DNA of 48,152 nucleotides from Elusimicrobia bacterium GWC2_61_19 (GTDB lineage: Bacteria; Elusimicrobiota; Elusimicrobia; Elusimicrobiales; UBA9959), in contig MGUD01000009.1 of NCBI GenBank assembly GCA_001799795.1, forward strand, positions 1 to 48,152. The letters are read 5' to 3'. Below are positions 36,539 to 45,292 of the stretch, piece after piece; the first letter of the stretch is position 1, and each line of letters begins with the position of its first letter. Below the pieces are notes generated by a model that ran no database searches, was not told where the DNA came from, and was given only the letters and a program-made list of their open reading frames with translations. Made by a program: the position numbers and the translations under genes.

Positions 36539-36567
36539 TGGTAAAGTCTCCTTGGGTTTTCTCGCTG

Positions 36568-36999
36568 TTACACGCGGCGGGCTTTAGGGGGCCTGCAGCC
36601 GTTGTGGGGGATCGGGGTGATGTCCTTAATGGACACCACGTGTATGCCGCTCTGCGCCACCGCGCGGATGGCGGTCTCGCGGCCGGGCCCGGGCCCGCTC
36701 ACCAGCACCATGGCCTGCTTCACGCCGTAATCGGCGGCTTTAGCCGCGGCCTTGGCCGCGGTTATCTGCGCCGCGAAGGGGGTGCCCTTCTTGGTGCCGC
36801 GGAAGCCGTTGCCGCCGGAAGTGGACCAGGCGATAACGCCGCCCTTCTCGTCGGTAAAGGTGACTATCGTGTTGTTGAACGAGCAGTTCACGTACACGCG
36901 GGCGAACGCCACTGTGCGGAAGCGGCGCCGGGGCGCGGCTTTCTGGTCGGGCTTCTTCGCCCCGTCCTGGGGCTGCTGGTTTTTATTTTCGTCTGCCAT
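36568..36999 (-). CDS. rpsK: 30S ribosomal protein S11
   Basis: This 143-residue platform protein contacts mRNA near the E site. The core is [21 protein letters not shown], closely followed by [14 protein letters not shown] and, at the end, [19 protein letters not shown] 20-25-residue N-terminal tail rich in Gln, Lys and Pro precedes the core, longer than usual. It lies between rpsM (53 bp upstream) and rpsD. Confidence 0.97.
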   Translation of the reverse strand: MADENKNQQPQDGAKKPDQKAAPRRRFRTVAFARVYVNCSFNNTIVTFTDEKGGVIAWSTSGGNGFRGTKKGTPFAAQITAAKAAAKAADYGVKQAMVLVSGPGPGRETAIRAVAQSGIHVVSIKDITPIPHNGCRPPKARRV

Positions 37000-37052
37000 A
37001 GTTTTAAATCATCCTCCGTAGTTTTTCCCCCGCTTTCGCGGGAGGTTCGCCG

Positions 37053-37448
37053 CTAGGCCTTAGCCGGCGCCGCCGCCGCCTTGGATGCACCCACCGTCCG
37101 TCTGCGGCCTCTGCGGGTCCGGCCGTTGGTGCGGGTGCGCTGACCGCGCACGGGCAGGTTCCTGCGGTGCCTGTAACCGCGGTAGCTGTTGATCTCGACG
37201 TAGCGCTTCAGGTTGGCGGTGATCTCGCGGCGGAGCTCGCCCTCAACCTTGTATTCCTTGGTTATGAAAGTGTTCAGCAGACCCACCTGGTCCTCGGTCA
37301 GGTCTTTCACCCTGGTATCGGGGTCCACCTGGGCCTTGAGGCTTTCAAGGATCTTCTTGGCCATCGGGCGCCCTATGCCGAAAACATAGGAAAGCGCTAT
37401 GCTTATCTTTTTATCTCTGGGTAAATCCACACCTGCTATACGTGCCAT
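37053..37448 (-). CDS. rpsM: 30S ribosomal protein S13
   Basis: The 131-residue head protein contacts L5 and t[23 protein letters not shown] begins it and [20 protein letters not shown] is the rRNA-binding tail. A short Ala/Lys-rich end follows. A TCCGG/CCGGA hairpin (37482-37495) lies between rpmJ and this gene. Confidence 0.97.
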   Translation of the reverse strand: MARIAGVDLPRDKKISIALSYVFGIGRPMAKKILESLKAQVDPDTRVKDLTEDQVGLLNTFITKEYKVEGELRREITANLKRYVEINSYRGYRHRRNLPVRGQRTRTNGRTRRGRRRTVGASKAAAAPAKA

Positions 37449-37497
37449 ACATTCTCCTCTTAACGTCCTATAATCGGTAGCTCCGGCGTGCCGGACC

Positions 37498-37611
37498 TTA
37501 TCCCTGCCGCTGCTTGTGGCGGGGGTCTGTGCAGATAACGCGGACCACGCCCTTGCGCTTGACTATCACGCACTTCACGCAAATTTTTTTAACGCTCGCT
37601 CTTACTTTCAT
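37498..37611 (-). CDS. rpmJ: 50S ribosomal protein L36
   Basis: This 37-residue zinc ribbon protein reads [20 protein letters not shown] and then [17 protein letters not shown]. Three Cys and one His are the zinc ligands (CxxC, C and H), the C+ type. The ATG at 37609-37611 has AGAGGTG upstream. It lies between infA and rpsM, its standard place, and is short enough to be missed by length cut-offs. Confidence 0.96.
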   Translation of the reverse strand: MKVRASVKKICVKCVIVKRKGVVRVICTDPRHKQRQG

Positions 37612-37621
37612 TGAAGCACCT

Positions 37622-37641
37622 CTAAACTATGGTTATGCCGT
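37622..37641 (-). promoter_or_regulatory. 20-bp leader element upstream of rpmJ
   Basis: This is the second copy of the element at 44961-44980, 18 of 20 bases identical, ending 10 bp before the rpmJ start and just before AGAGGTG. The matching position in front of two ribosomal protein genes suggests a shared leader function. Confidence 0.45.
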
Positions 37642-37664
37642 CGCAGCGCCGCCGCCGAGCGGCC

Positions 37665-37886
37665 TTATTTTTCCCTGTACACTATGCGGCCCTTGCTGAG
37701 ATCGTAAGGCGAAAGTTCCATCTTCACCTTGTCGCCCGGGAGGATCTTTATGTGGTGTATGCGCATCTTGCCGGAAATGATGCCGAGTATCGTTTTGCCC
37801 GGGGCTATTTCAACCTTAAAAGTGGCGTTGGGGAGGGACTCTTTCACTATGCCCTCTATCTCTATTTTTTCACTGTTTTCTGACAT
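37665..37886 (-). CDS. infA: Translation initiation factor IF-1
   Basis: This 73-residue OB-fold protein binds the ribosomal A site during initiation. The blocks [39 protein letters not shown] and [13 protein letters not shown] are all typical of IF-1. It follows map by 26 bp and is followed by rpmJ. Confidence 0.97.
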   Translation of the reverse strand: MSENSEKIEIEGIVKESLPNATFKVEIAPGKTILGIISGKMRIHHIKILPGDKVKMELSPYDLSKGRIVYREK

Positions 37887-37912
37887 ATTTATATATTATA
37901 CAAAATTCGGCC

Positions 37913-38671
37913 TCAACCGTTACCGACAATGCTTAAGATCTCGCAACCGCCCTCGGTAACGGCCACCGTATGTTCGTAGTGGGCCGCCAGGCTGCCGTCC
38001 GCGGAAACCGCCGTCCACCCGTCGTTCTTTACGATTACTTCGGCGCGGCCCAGGCACAGCATCGGCTCTATGGCCAGCGTCATGCCGGCCTTCAGGACCG
38101 GGCCCGAACCGGGCCTTCCGAAATTAGGGATCGAAGGCTCCTCGTGCAGCCGCCGCCCTATGCCGTGGCCGGTAAACTCGCGCACCACCGACATGCCGTT
38201 CTCCTCCGCGTAGCTCTCAACGGCGTGGGACACTTCGCCGAGCCTGGCCCCGGCCCTGACTTTTAAAAGAGCTTCTTCCAGCGAGCGGCGCGTCACGTCC
38301 ATCAGGCGCTTTGCCCCGCCGGAGATCTCGCCCGCGGCCACCGTCAGCGCCGCGTCTCCGTAAAAACCGTCGCAGACCGCGCCCAGGTCTAGGCTGACGA
38401 TGTCGCCTTCCTTCACAAAACGTTTAGGGCTGGGAATGCCGTGCACGATCTCTTCGTTTATGGAAACGCAGAGCGTGGCCGGGTAACCGCGGTACCCGAG
38501 GAAAGCCGGCACGGCCCCGAGGTCACGCACGCTTTTTTCGGCGAACCGGTCAAGGTCCAATGTGGACACGCCGGGCTTCACTCGCGACTTCAGTTGTAAA
38601 AGAACTTCTGCCACCACGCGGGACGCTTTGCGGATGCTGACGATCTCCGCCGGGGTCTTTATCTCTATCAC
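37913..38671 (-). CDS. map: Methionine aminopeptidase type I
   Basis: This 252-residue pita-bread metalloenzyme removes initiator Met. The substrate loop VSINEEIVHGIPS, metal ligands in SLDLGAVCDGFYGDAA, FTGHGIGRRLHEEPSIPN and TLAIEPML are all present. There is no N-terminal zinc extension. It lies 3 bp after adk in the secY-adk-map-infA arrangement. Confidence 0.97.
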   Translation of the reverse strand: MIEIKTPAEIVSIRKASRVVAEVLLQLKSRVKPGVSTLDLDRFAEKSVRDLGAVPAFLGYRGYPATLCVSINEEIVHGIPSPKRFVKEGDIVSLDLGAVCDGFYGDAALTVAAGEISGGAKRLMDVTRRSLEEALLKVRAGARLGEVSHAVESYAEENGMSVVREFTGHGIGRRLHEEPSIPNFGRPGSGPVLKAGMTLAIEPMLCLGRAEVIVKNDGWTAVSADGSLAAHYEHTVAVTEGGCEILSIVGNG

Positions 38672-38674
38672 GGC

Positions 38675-39319
38675 TCAGGCTTTCCCGGCGAACATCGCGG
38701 CGATCTTCGCGGCCACGGCCTCCGGCGCCAGGGAGCCGTCCGCCTCGTGGAATATGCCCGAAGACCGGTAGTAGGACAGCAGCGGTTCCGTCTGGTCCTT
38801 GTAAACCTGTATGCGCCGCGCAATGACCTCGGCCTTGTCGTCCTCGCGCGTCAGCAGAGGCTTGGCGCAGACGTCGCAGACGCCTTCTTTGGCGGGCGGG
38901 CTGGTCACCACGTTGTAGATCTTGCCGCAGCCGGAACAGGTGCGCCGCGCGCCCAGGCGCCTGGCCACTTCCGCTTCGGGCACGTTAATAAAGATCACGG
39001 CGTCTATGGCCTGGCCGCGCGACTCGAACCAGTTGTCGAGTCCTTCGGCCTGTTCCACGGTCCTGGGGAACCCGTCGAACAGGAGCCCGCGGGTCTCGAC
39101 GCTGAGCCGGGCCTTGAGCACTTCCAGCACCAGTTTATCCGGCACCAGCCGGCCGGCCGTCATGTAGGAAGCCACTTCAGCCCCGAGAGGCGATTTTTTC
39201 GCCAGCTCTTCCCGGAAGATGTCCCCGGTGGAGACGTGGAACATCCCCAGTTTTTGAGAAAGAACCTTTGCCTGGGTCCCTTTTCCGGAACCAGGATACC
39301 CCAGTAAAATTATATTCAT
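38675..39319 (-). CDS. adk: Adenylate kinase with zinc lid
   Basis: The 214-residue enzyme converts ATP and AMP to two ADP. P-loop GYPGSGKGTQ lies at 7-16, AMP-binding STGD and FDGFPRTVEQAEGLD follow, and the LID holds two Cys pairs, CSGCGKIYN and CDVC, so it carries structural zinc. It starts 7 bp after secY. Confidence 0.97.
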   Translation of the reverse strand: MNIILLGYPGSGKGTQAKVLSQKLGMFHVSTGDIFREELAKKSPLGAEVASYMTAGRLVPDKLVLEVLKARLSVETRGLLFDGFPRTVEQAEGLDNWFESRGQAIDAVIFINVPEAEVARRLGARRTCSGCGKIYNVVTSPPAKEGVCDVCAKPLLTREDDKAEVIARRIQVYKDQTEPLLSYYRSSGIFHEADGSLAPEAVAAKIAAMFAGKA

Positions 39320-39326
39320 GATCCGC

Positions 39327-40655
39327 TTAACTCCCGACGTTGAACCAGCGGCCCTTGATTCTTGAGTTCTTGTAGAAGCCCTCGTAGTTGCGCATCACCA
39401 GGTGGGCCTCGGTCTGCGCGATGGTATCAAGAGCGACACCTACGACGATCAGCAGCGACGTGCCGCCGAAGTAGAAAGGGACGTTGAATTTGGCGCGCAG
39501 GTAGTCCGGCAGCACCGCTATCAGCGACACGAACAGCGCGCCGCCGAGCGTTATCCTGTTCAAGACCCACTCGATATGGGAGGCCGTTGGCTCGCCCGGG
39601 CGTATGCCGGGGATGAACCCGCCCCACTTCTTCATGTTCTCGGCCAGGTCCTTCGGGTTGATGCTGACCGAATTGTAGAAATAGCAGAAGAAGATGATAA
39701 GCGCCACGTAGAACAGCTGGTACATAACGCTCGAATGGTTCATCAGGCTCATCAGCTTCTGGGCCCAGGGGGCGCCGGGATTGAACGACCCTATGGTGTA
39801 GGGCACGCTCATCAGGGAGACCGCGAAGATAACGGCGATAACGCCGGACTGGTCCACCTTCAGCGGCAGGAACGTGGAAGCGCCGCCGTACATCTTACGG
39901 CCCACCATGCGCTGCGCGTACTGCACCGGGATCTTGCGCTGGGCGGTCTCCACCCAGATCACAAAGGCGACGATGGCGACGACCATGGCAAGTATCAGCA
40001 TGCCGGAGATCAGGCTTACTTCGTCTATCTGTATCAGCCGCGTCATGTTCAATACTGCGGCGGGCAGACCTGAAACTATACCGGCGAATATGATAAGTGA
40101 GATGCCGTTGCCGATGCCGCGTTCGGTTATCTGTTCGCCCAGCCACATCACAAAGATGGTGCCGGTGACCAGCGTGACCACGGTCACGAAGTAGAACCCG
40201 AAGGTCGGGTTGGTGACGATGGAGGGTCCGCCGCCCGCGTTCATCTTGGTCATCGCGATGGTGAGCCCCAGCGACTGGAAAGCCGCCAGGAACAGCGTGA
40301 AGAAGCGGGTAAACTGCGTGATCTTCTTGCGGCCGGATTCACCTTCTTTCTGCAGGCGGTCCAGCATGGGGAACACGTGGGCGCCCTGCACCAGGCTCAT
40401 GATGATGGAAGCGTTGATATAGGGCATCACACCCATCGAGAAGATGGAGAAGTTGCTAAGCGCGCCTCCGGAGAAGATATCCAGGAAGCCCAGCAGCGAG
40501 CCTTTCTGGGCCTCGAAGATGGCCTGCAGCGCCGCGGTGTTGATGCCCGGTATCGGGATAGTGGCGCCCAGGCGGTAGACCGCCAGCGCCCCGAGGACGA
40601 AGAATATCCGTCTCTTAAGATCCTGGATCTTGAAGATATCGGTAATCTGTTGCAT
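39327..40655 (-). CDS. secY: Preprotein translocase subunit SecY
   Basis: The 442-residue channel exports proteins across the inner membrane, with ten predicted helices. SecY hallmarks are RIFFVLGALAVYRLGATIPI at the start, MGVMPYINASIIMSL, and the cytosolic ERGIGNGISLIIFAGI and ENMKKWGGFIPGIRPGEPT. Length is usual. Its start overlaps the rplO stop by one base. Confidence 0.98.
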   Translation of the reverse strand: MQQITDIFKIQDLKRRIFFVLGALAVYRLGATIPIPGINTAALQAIFEAQKGSLLGFLDIFSGGALSNFSIFSMGVMPYINASIIMSLVQGAHVFPMLDRLQKEGESGRKKITQFTRFFTLFLAAFQSLGLTIAMTKMNAGGGPSIVTNPTFGFYFVTVVTLVTGTIFVMWLGEQITERGIGNGISLIIFAGIVSGLPAAVLNMTRLIQIDEVSLISGMLILAMVVAIVAFVIWVETAQRKIPVQYAQRMVGRKMYGGASTFLPLKVDQSGVIAVIFAVSLMSVPYTIGSFNPGAPWAQKLMSLMNHSSVMYQLFYVALIIFFCYFYNSVSINPKDLAENMKKWGGFIPGIRPGEPTASHIEWVLNRITLGGALFVSLIAVLPDYLRAKFNVPFYFGGTSLLIVVGVALDTIAQTEAHLVMRNYEGFYKNSRIKGRWFNVGS

Positions 40656-41179
40656 TATTTTTTATCCGTTTTGGCTTTTTTCTTGGCCGCGTTCTCGGCG
40701 TCTACCAGGGCCTGTTTGGCGGCCTTGGCCCCGACCAGCAGGGTGGTCTTGCCGCCGGCCTTGGTTATTTTTTCGGCCGCGCCTTTGGAGAAGGAGTGGG
40801 CGGTGACGTTGAGCGCCTTGGTGACTTCCCCGTTGCCGAGGACCTTCACCAGCGTGTCGTGCTTGATCAGCCTGCGCTTGAGCATGTCCGCCGGGGTAAC
40901 GCTGGCGCCGGCGGCAAAATTCTTTTCGAGGGAGGAGAGGTTGACCCACTCGTAGTTCTGCCGGAACTGGGTATTGCTGAAACCGCTCTTGGGGATGCGG
41001 CGCAGCAGCGGGGTCTGACCGCCTTCGAAACCGTTGCGTTTGGTACCGCCGGAAGTGGAGTTCTGGCCTTTCTGGCCGCGGGTGGAAGTCTGGCCGTGAC
41101 CCGATCCCTGGCCGGTGCCGAGGCGCTTGCGCTTGTGCACAGAACCGTACTTGGGTTTAAGATTGTTCATTCCGACCAT
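40655..41179 (-). CDS. rplO: 50S ribosomal protein L15
   Basis: The 174-residue protein bridges 23S rRNA domains. NLKPKYGSVHKRKRLGTGQG and KRNGFEGGQTPLLRRIPKSG are the conserved N-terminal rRNA-binding part. The last 20 residues are a Lys/Ala tail, longer than usual. The first ATG has AGGAG upstream. A Met three codons in is possible. No rpmD lies between rpsE and this gene, which is the usual place for L30. Confidence 0.97.
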   Translation of the reverse strand: MVGMNNLKPKYGSVHKRKRLGTGQGSGHGQTSTRGQKGQNSTSGGTKRNGFEGGQTPLLRRIPKSGFSNTQFRQNYEWVNLSSLEKNFAAGASVTPADMLKRRLIKHDTLVKVLGNGEVTKALNVTAHSFSKGAAEKITKAGGKTTLLVGAKAAKQALVDAENAAKKKAKTDKK

Positions 41180-41226
41180 AGTGTTTCTCTCCTGTTAGCT
41201 TGGATCGTTATACTCCGGGCCGCGCC

Positions 41227-41787
41227 CTATTCGTGGCCGCGGATCCTCATTACTTCTTCTTTGCTCTTGAGACGCTTGAGCGCGTCGAGCGTGGCGTAAA
41301 CCGTATTAAAGGCGTTGCGGGTGCCGAGGTTTTTGGTCAGGATGTTCTTGACGCCGCTGGCTTCCAGCACGGCGCGCACGCCGCCGCCGGCTATCAGGCC
41401 GGTACCGTCCACCGCGGGCTTCATCCACACCTTGCCGGCGCCGAAATGGCCTTCTATTTCGTGCGGGATCGTGTGGTTCTCGAGCGGAAACTGGAACATT
41501 TCCTTGCGGGCGCCGGCGGTACCCTTCTGGATGGCCGACTGCACCTCGTTGGATTTACCGAGGCCCACGCCGACCTTGCCGTTGTTGTCGCCTACCACTA
41601 CGAGCGCGTTGAAGGAGAAGCGCTTGCCGCCCTTGACCACCTTGGTAACGCGGTTGACCACGACGGTGACTACTTTTTCTTCCTTGGCGTCGGTCAGGTC
41701 GAGTTCCATGGCTTCGCCGCGGGGCTTCAGGCCGCCCTGGGCGTTGAGTTCCTTGCTGGTCTTAAGTTGTTTCTGGTTTCTGAGCAT
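41227..41787 (-). CDS. rpsE: 30S ribosomal protein S5
   Basis: The 186-residue protein supports decoding accuracy at the mRNA entry. [40 protein letters not shown] and the C-terminal [20 protein letters not shown] are diagnostic. The N-terminal 45 residues are a polar lead longer than in E. coli. It is followed by rplO after 47 bp. Confidence 0.97.
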   Translation of the reverse strand: MLRNQKQLKTSKELNAQGGLKPRGEAMELDLTDAKEEKVVTVVVNRVTKVVKGGKRFSFNALVVVGDNNGKVGVGLGKSNEVQSAIQKGTAGARKEMFQFPLENHTIPHEIEGHFGAGKVWMKPAVDGTGLIAGGGVRAVLEASGVKNILTKNLGTRNAFNTVYATLDALKRLKSKEEVMRIRGHE

Positions 41788-41801
41788 GTTTGGCTTCTCC
41801 C

Positions 41802-42164
41802 TTAGAATTTGAGGCCGGCTTCGCGAGCCGCGTCCGCCAGGGCCTTTATGCGGCCGTGGTATATCCTGCCGCCGCGGTCGAAACAGACCGCTTTCACGCC
41901 CTTGGCGACGGCGCGCTTGGCCAACAGCGTTCCGACGGCCTTGGAGGACTCAAGGTTCTTGCCGGACTTCAGTTTGCCCTTCAGTTCCTTGTCGAGGCTG
42001 GAAGCCGCGGCCAGGGTGACGCCCTTCAGGTCGTCGACGACCTGGGCGTAGATGTGCTTGGCGCCGCGGTACACGCTCAGGCGCGGCATCTTGATGCCGT
42101 GCTCGAAGAGGCTGTTCCTGGTGCGGATCTTGCGGAATTCGTAGCGTTCCTGTTTGCTTATCAT
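41802..42164 (-). CDS. rplR: 50S ribosomal protein L18
   Basis: The 120-residue protein binds 5S rRNA with L5. RPrevalent blocks are [18 protein letters not shown] and, near the C-terminus, [20 protein letters not shown] and REAGLKF. It lies between rplF (45 bp upstream) and rpsE. Confidence 0.97.
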   Translation of the reverse strand: MISKQERYEFRKIRTRNSLFEHGIKMPRLSVYRGAKHIYAQVVDDLKGVTLAAASSLDKELKGKLKSGKNLESSKAVGTLLAKRAVAKGVKAVCFDRGGRIYHGRIKALADAAREAGLKF

Positions 42165-42209
42165 AATGGTCCTGTTTTCCTGTTTCCCTTGTTATTGTGC
42201 TTCGCAGCG

Positions 42210-42788
42210 TTATTTCTTGGCTGCGCCGCCGCCCGCGCTGGCGCCCGCACCCGCCGCGGTCTTGCCGGCCTTGCGGATGATATGCTCGCCCTGGTACTTT
42301 ATGCCGGTGCCTTTGTAGGGCTCGGGCTTCTTGATCCTCTTTATCTGGGCCGCCAGGTTGCCTACGGCTTCCCGGTCTATACCCTTGATGGTGAGAACGA
42401 CCTGCTTGGGGTCGAAAGACATCTTAATGCCGGCCGGGATATCGACTATCACGGGGTGAGAGAAGCCCAGCTGCATGGTAACGCGGTTGCCTTCCACGGC
42501 GCCCTTAAAACCTACGCCGCTGATCTCGAGCACTTTCTCAAATTCCTTGGTGACGCCGCTTACCATGTTGTTGATGCGGGCCCGGGCGGTGCCGAACAGC
42601 GCGCCCTTGTCCATGGCGCCCTGCGCCACGCTGACGTTCACGTTCGTGCCGGCCACTTCGGCGTTGATGCCGTCGGGAAGGGAGTAGGAGAGTTTGCCCA
42701 GGGGGCCTTCCACCAGTACTTTCCTGCCGTCGATCCTGGCTTTCACCTTGTCCGGAAGCGCAACCGGTTTTTTTCCAATTCTGCTCAT
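42210..42788 (-). CDS. rplF: 50S ribosomal protein L6
   Basis: The 192-residue protein sits at the factor-binding site. MSRIGKKPVALPDKVKARID, LGFSHPVIVDIP and EPYKGTGIKYQGEHIIRKAG are typical. The normal end is followed by a 17-residue Gly/Ala/Lys tail (TAAGAGASAGGGAAKK), a lineage-style extension. It follows rpsH by 50 bp. Confidence 0.97.
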   Translation of the reverse strand: MSRIGKKPVALPDKVKARIDGRKVLVEGPLGKLSYSLPDGINAEVAGTNVNVSVAQGAMDKGALFGTARARINNMVSGVTKEFEKVLEISGVGFKGAVEGNRVTMQLGFSHPVIVDIPAGIKMSFDPKQVVLTIKGIDREAVGNLAAQIKRIKKPEPYKGTGIKYQGEHIIRKAGKTAAGAGASAGGGAAKK

Positions 42789-42838
42789 AGTTTTACCTCT
42801 TAAAAGTTTCTAGTCTAGCCTTCGGGATTCCGCCGCTC

Positions 42839-43246
42839 TTACCACACCTGGCAGAGCACTTCGCCGCCGAGTTTCTGCTTCTTGGCCTCGGCGTCGGTCA
42901 GCAGCCCCTTGGAAGTGGAGATAATGCTCACGCCGAAAGCGGCGCGGACGCGGGGCATCTCGTCGTGGGGTCTGTAAATACGCAGGCCCGGCTTTGAGAC
43001 GCGGCGTATGCCGTTTATCACGGGCTGTTTGTCCAGCGTGTACTTCAGCGTAATCCGGATCACGCCCCTGCGGTCAATGGTCTTGTCCAGCTTGGGATCA
43101 AGCACCTTGAAATTGGAAACGAAGCCCTCTTCCTTGAGGAGTTTCACCAGCCCGGCCTTTATTCCGGAGAAGGGCACGTCCACGCGTTCTTTTTTCTTGG
43201 TCGTGGCGTTCTTTATCGCGCACAGCATGTTAGCTATAGGGTCCAT
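42839..43246 (-). CDS. rpsH: 30S ribosomal protein S8
   Basis: The 135-residue protein nucleates assembly of the 30S central domain. DPIANMLCAIKNATTKKKER begins it and the end is GVSIISTSKGLLTDAEAKKQ then LGGEVLCQVW. In E. coli S8 represses the spc operon by binding near rplE. I did not find a convincing mimic there. Confidence 0.97.
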   Translation of the reverse strand: MDPIANMLCAIKNATTKKKERVDVPFSGIKAGLVKLLKEEGFVSNFKVLDPKLDKTIDRRGVIRITLKYTLDKQPVINGIRRVSKPGLRIYRPHDEMPRVRAAFGVSIISTSKGLLTDAEAKKQKLGGEVLCQVW

Positions 43247-43274
43247 TCTATTCTCCTTAAAAACTTTCTAAGCG

Positions 43275-43460
43275 TTACCAGCTGGACTTCTTGAGTCCGG
43301 GGATCAGGCCCTCGTGAGCCATCTTGCGCAGGCAGATCCTGCAGAGTCCGAAGTCGCGGTAGTAACCGCGCGGCCTGCCGCAGATCTGACAGCGGTTGCG
43401 GAAGCGCGTAGAGAACTTCTGGGGTTTGCGCATCTTCGCCATCCAAGCATATGTAGCCAT
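43275..43460 (-). CDS. rpsN: 30S ribosomal protein S14, zinc type (S14Z)
   Basis: The 61-residue short form has CQICG and CRIC, two Cys pairs for one zinc, with GYYRDFGL between them and [10 protein letters not shown] at the end. This is the zinc-type S14, unlike the 101-residue form of E. coli. It lies between rplE (44 bp upstream) and rpsH. Confidence 0.97.
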   Translation of the reverse strand: MATYAWMAKMRKPQKFSTRFRNRCQICGRPRGYYRDFGLCRICLRKMAHEGLIPGLKKSSW

Positions 43461-43504
43461 GTCTTTCTCCTAGTTTATGTAAATCGCTTTCTCGGCCGGG
43501 CCGC

Positions 43505-44239
43505 TTACGGCTTGGCCTGTACTTTCTTCACTTCGGGCTTCTTAAAGGGCATGCCCATGTGCTCGAGCAGGGCTTTGCCTTCCGCGTCGTTGGCGGCCGT
43601 GGTCACGAACGTAATGTTCATGCCGCGCGCCTTGGGTGACTTTTCCATGTTGACTTCGGGGAAGATGTGGTGCTCTTTCAGGCCGATGTTGAGGTTACCC
43701 CTCCCGTCGAAGTACCTGGGGTCTACGCCCTGGAAGTCGCGGATGCGGGGCACGGACAGGGTAACGAAGCGGTCGAAGAACTCGTACATGCGGATGCCGC
43801 GCAGCGTGACGCGCACGGCTATGGGCATGCCTTCGCGCAGCTTGAAGTTGGAAATGGACTTCTTGGCGCGGCGGACCTGCGGGGTCTGCCCGGCTATCAT
43901 GGTCAGGTCTTCTTTCGCCAGGTCCAGCGCCTGGATATTTTCCTTGGCCTCGCTGACGCCTATATTGATAACGATCTTGGTTATCTTGGGGGCGGCCATC
44001 GGGGAAGAAAGATCGAAGTCCTTCATGAGCGCGGGGCGCACCGTGTTGGTGTACAGTTCGCGCATGCGCGGCGTATAGCCTTTCGGCAGGGGAGCGACCG
44101 CGCCTTTGGGCGCCTCGGTCGCGTGGAACTTCTGGTTGGCCTCTTTATTCTTGGCCTTCTGCTGTTCCTTGGAAGCGTGCTCCTTGTGTTCTTTAGGAGC
44201 GCGCTCTTTTTTCTGATCTTTGGGGGTTTCCTTCGCCAT
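43505..44239 (-). CDS. rplE: 50S ribosomal protein L5 with long charged N-terminal extension
   Basis: The 244-residue protein is longer than the usual 180 residues. The L5 core starts near residue 57 (YTPRMRELYTNTVRPALMKD) and includes ITKIVINIGVSEAKEN, TPQVRRAKKSISNFKLREG and RIRDFQGVDPRYFDGRGN. The first 56 residues are highly charged (AKETPKDQKKERAPKEHKEH and similar), low-complexity and likely disordered. I see no evidence for a later start, since the rplX stop is 13 bp upstream of this ATG. Confidence 0.95.
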   Translation of the reverse strand: MAKETPKDQKKERAPKEHKEHASKEQQKAKNKEANQKFHATEAPKGAVAPLPKGYTPRMRELYTNTVRPALMKDFDLSSPMAAPKITKIVINIGVSEAKENIQALDLAKEDLTMIAGQTPQVRRAKKSISNFKLREGMPIAVRVTLRGIRMYEFFDRFVTLSVPRIRDFQGVDPRYFDGRGNLNIGLKEHHIFPEVNMEKSPKARGMNITFVTTAANDAEGKALLEHMGMPFKKPEVKKVQAKP

Positions 44240-44252
44240 TTAAATTACCTCT

Positions 44253-44561
44253 TTAGACTATCGCTTCGCCGCATTTCTTGCAGGCGCGCAGCTTTTCGCC
44301 GCCCTGTATGGAAATCTTCACGCGGGCCGGCTTGTTGCACTTGGGGCAGACCAGCTGCACGTTGGAAATGCTCATGGGGGCTTCCACTTTGTGGATGCCG
44401 CCGGGCTTTTCCTTGGTGGTCTTCTTGTGCTTGGAGACGATGTTGATCCCCATCACTACCACCTTGCGCTCTACGGGCATGATCTCTTTAATTTCACCTT
44501 TCTTGCCCTTGTCCTTGCCGGTCAGCACTATTACGGTATCTTTTTTCTTAAGTTTCAGCAT
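44253..44561 (-). CDS. rplX: 50S ribosomal protein L24
   Basis: The 102-residue assembly initiator has a KOW motif (KKKDTVIVLTGKDKGKKGEI) at its start. The C-terminal part contains two Cys pairs (CPKC, CKKC), giving a zinc-ribbon-like end seen in many bacterial L24 proteins. It lies 14 bp after rplN. Confidence 0.97.
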   Translation of the reverse strand: MLKLKKKDTVIVLTGKDKGKKGEIKEIMPVERKVVVMGINIVSKHKKTTKEKPGGIHKVEAPMSISNVQLVCPKCNKPARVKISIQGGEKLRACKKCGEAIV

Positions 44562-44575
44562 ATTGTTCCGCCTTA

Positions 44576-44944
44576 TTAAATTACTTCCGGGGCCAGCGAG
44601 ACCAGCTTAAGGTAGTTCTTGCCGCGCAGCTCGCGGGCAACCGGGCCGAACACACGGGTCCCTTTGGGATCGCCGTTCTCGTCTATCACGCAGACGGCGT
44701 TGTCGTCGAAGCGCACATAGGAACCGTCCGGGCGGCGCACTTCCTTCCTGACGCGCACGACCACGGCTTTTACCACTTCGCCCTTCTTAATGGCGCCGTG
44801 CGGGATGGCGTCCTTTACGGAGCACACCACTATGTCCCCCAGGAACGCGTAGCGGCGGTAGCTGCCGCCCATCACGTGGAAGCACATGAGCTTGCGGGCG
44901 CCTGAATTGTCGGCCACATTAAGCATTGTTCTCAACTGTATCAT
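44576..44944 (-). CDS. rplN: 50S ribosomal protein L14
   Basis: The 122-residue subunit-interface protein starts [20 protein letters not shown] and contains [20 protein letters not shown] and [11 protein letters not shown]. Length is normal. The preceding 75-bp gap holds the repeated leader element and structured region described separately. Confidence 0.97.
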   Translation of the reverse strand: MIQLRTMLNVADNSGARKLMCFHVMGGSYRRYAFLGDIVVCSVKDAIPHGAIKKGEVVKAVVVRVRKEVRRPDGSYVRFDDNAVCVIDENGDPKGTRVFGPVARELRGKNYLKLVSLAPEVI

Positions 44945-44960
44945 TATCGTTTCTCCGTTA

Positions 44961-44980
44961 CTAAACTATGTTTGTGCCGT
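44961..44980 (-). promoter_or_regulatory. 20-bp leader element upstream of rplN
   Basis: This 20-bp sequence recurs at 37622-37641 upstream of rpmJ with two mismatches. In minus-strand sense it reads ACGGCACAAACATAGTTTAG and ends 16 bp before the rplN start, just ahead of its ribosome-binding site. Role unknown. Confidence 0.45.
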
Positions 44981-45023
44981 AACAGGCGCTATGCGCCTCC
45001 GACGGCCTGTCGGGCCTGGTTAC
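44979..45023 (-). other. Predicted three-stem RNA structure in the rpsQ-rplN gap
   Basis: An outer stem pairs GTAAC+AGGC (44979-44987) with GCCT+GTTAC (45014-45023) with one bulged G. Inside it is a CGAC/GTCG stem (45000-45012). A perfect AGGCGC/GCGCCT hairpin (44984-44998) competes with part of the outer stem. It overlaps the rpsQ stop. It lacks a T tract, so it is more likely a regulatory or processing element than a terminator. Confidence 0.45.
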
Positions 45024-45292
45024 CTGGCGGCCTTCTCTACTATGCGGCTGATCCGCCAGCGCTTCAGCGCTGACAGGGGGCGGGTGCTGACTATTTCCAC
45101 CAGGTCGCCGCTCTTGGATTCATTGGCCTCGTCGTGCGCGTAGAACTTGCGATTGCGCCGGAGGGTCTTCGAGTAGACAGCGTGGCTGATAACGTGGTCC
45201 ACGCTGATCACGCGGGTCTTGGACATCTTGTCCGAGACGACGACGCCGCGTAAAACTTTCCGGTTAGTTCTGCTTTCGGTATTTTCGGTCAT
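45020..45292 (-). CDS. rpsQ: 30S ribosomal protein S17
   Basis: The 90-residue OB-fold protein binds 16S rRNA. NRKVLRGVVVSDKMSKTRVI, RRNRKFYAHDEANESKSGDL and VEIVSTRPLSALKRWRI are typical. Its start overlaps the rpmC stop by one base (TAATG). Confidence 0.97.
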   Translation of the reverse strand: MTENTESRTNRKVLRGVVVSDKMSKTRVISVDHVISHAVYSKTLRRNRKFYAHDEANESKSGDLVEIVSTRPLSALKRWRISRIVEKAAR

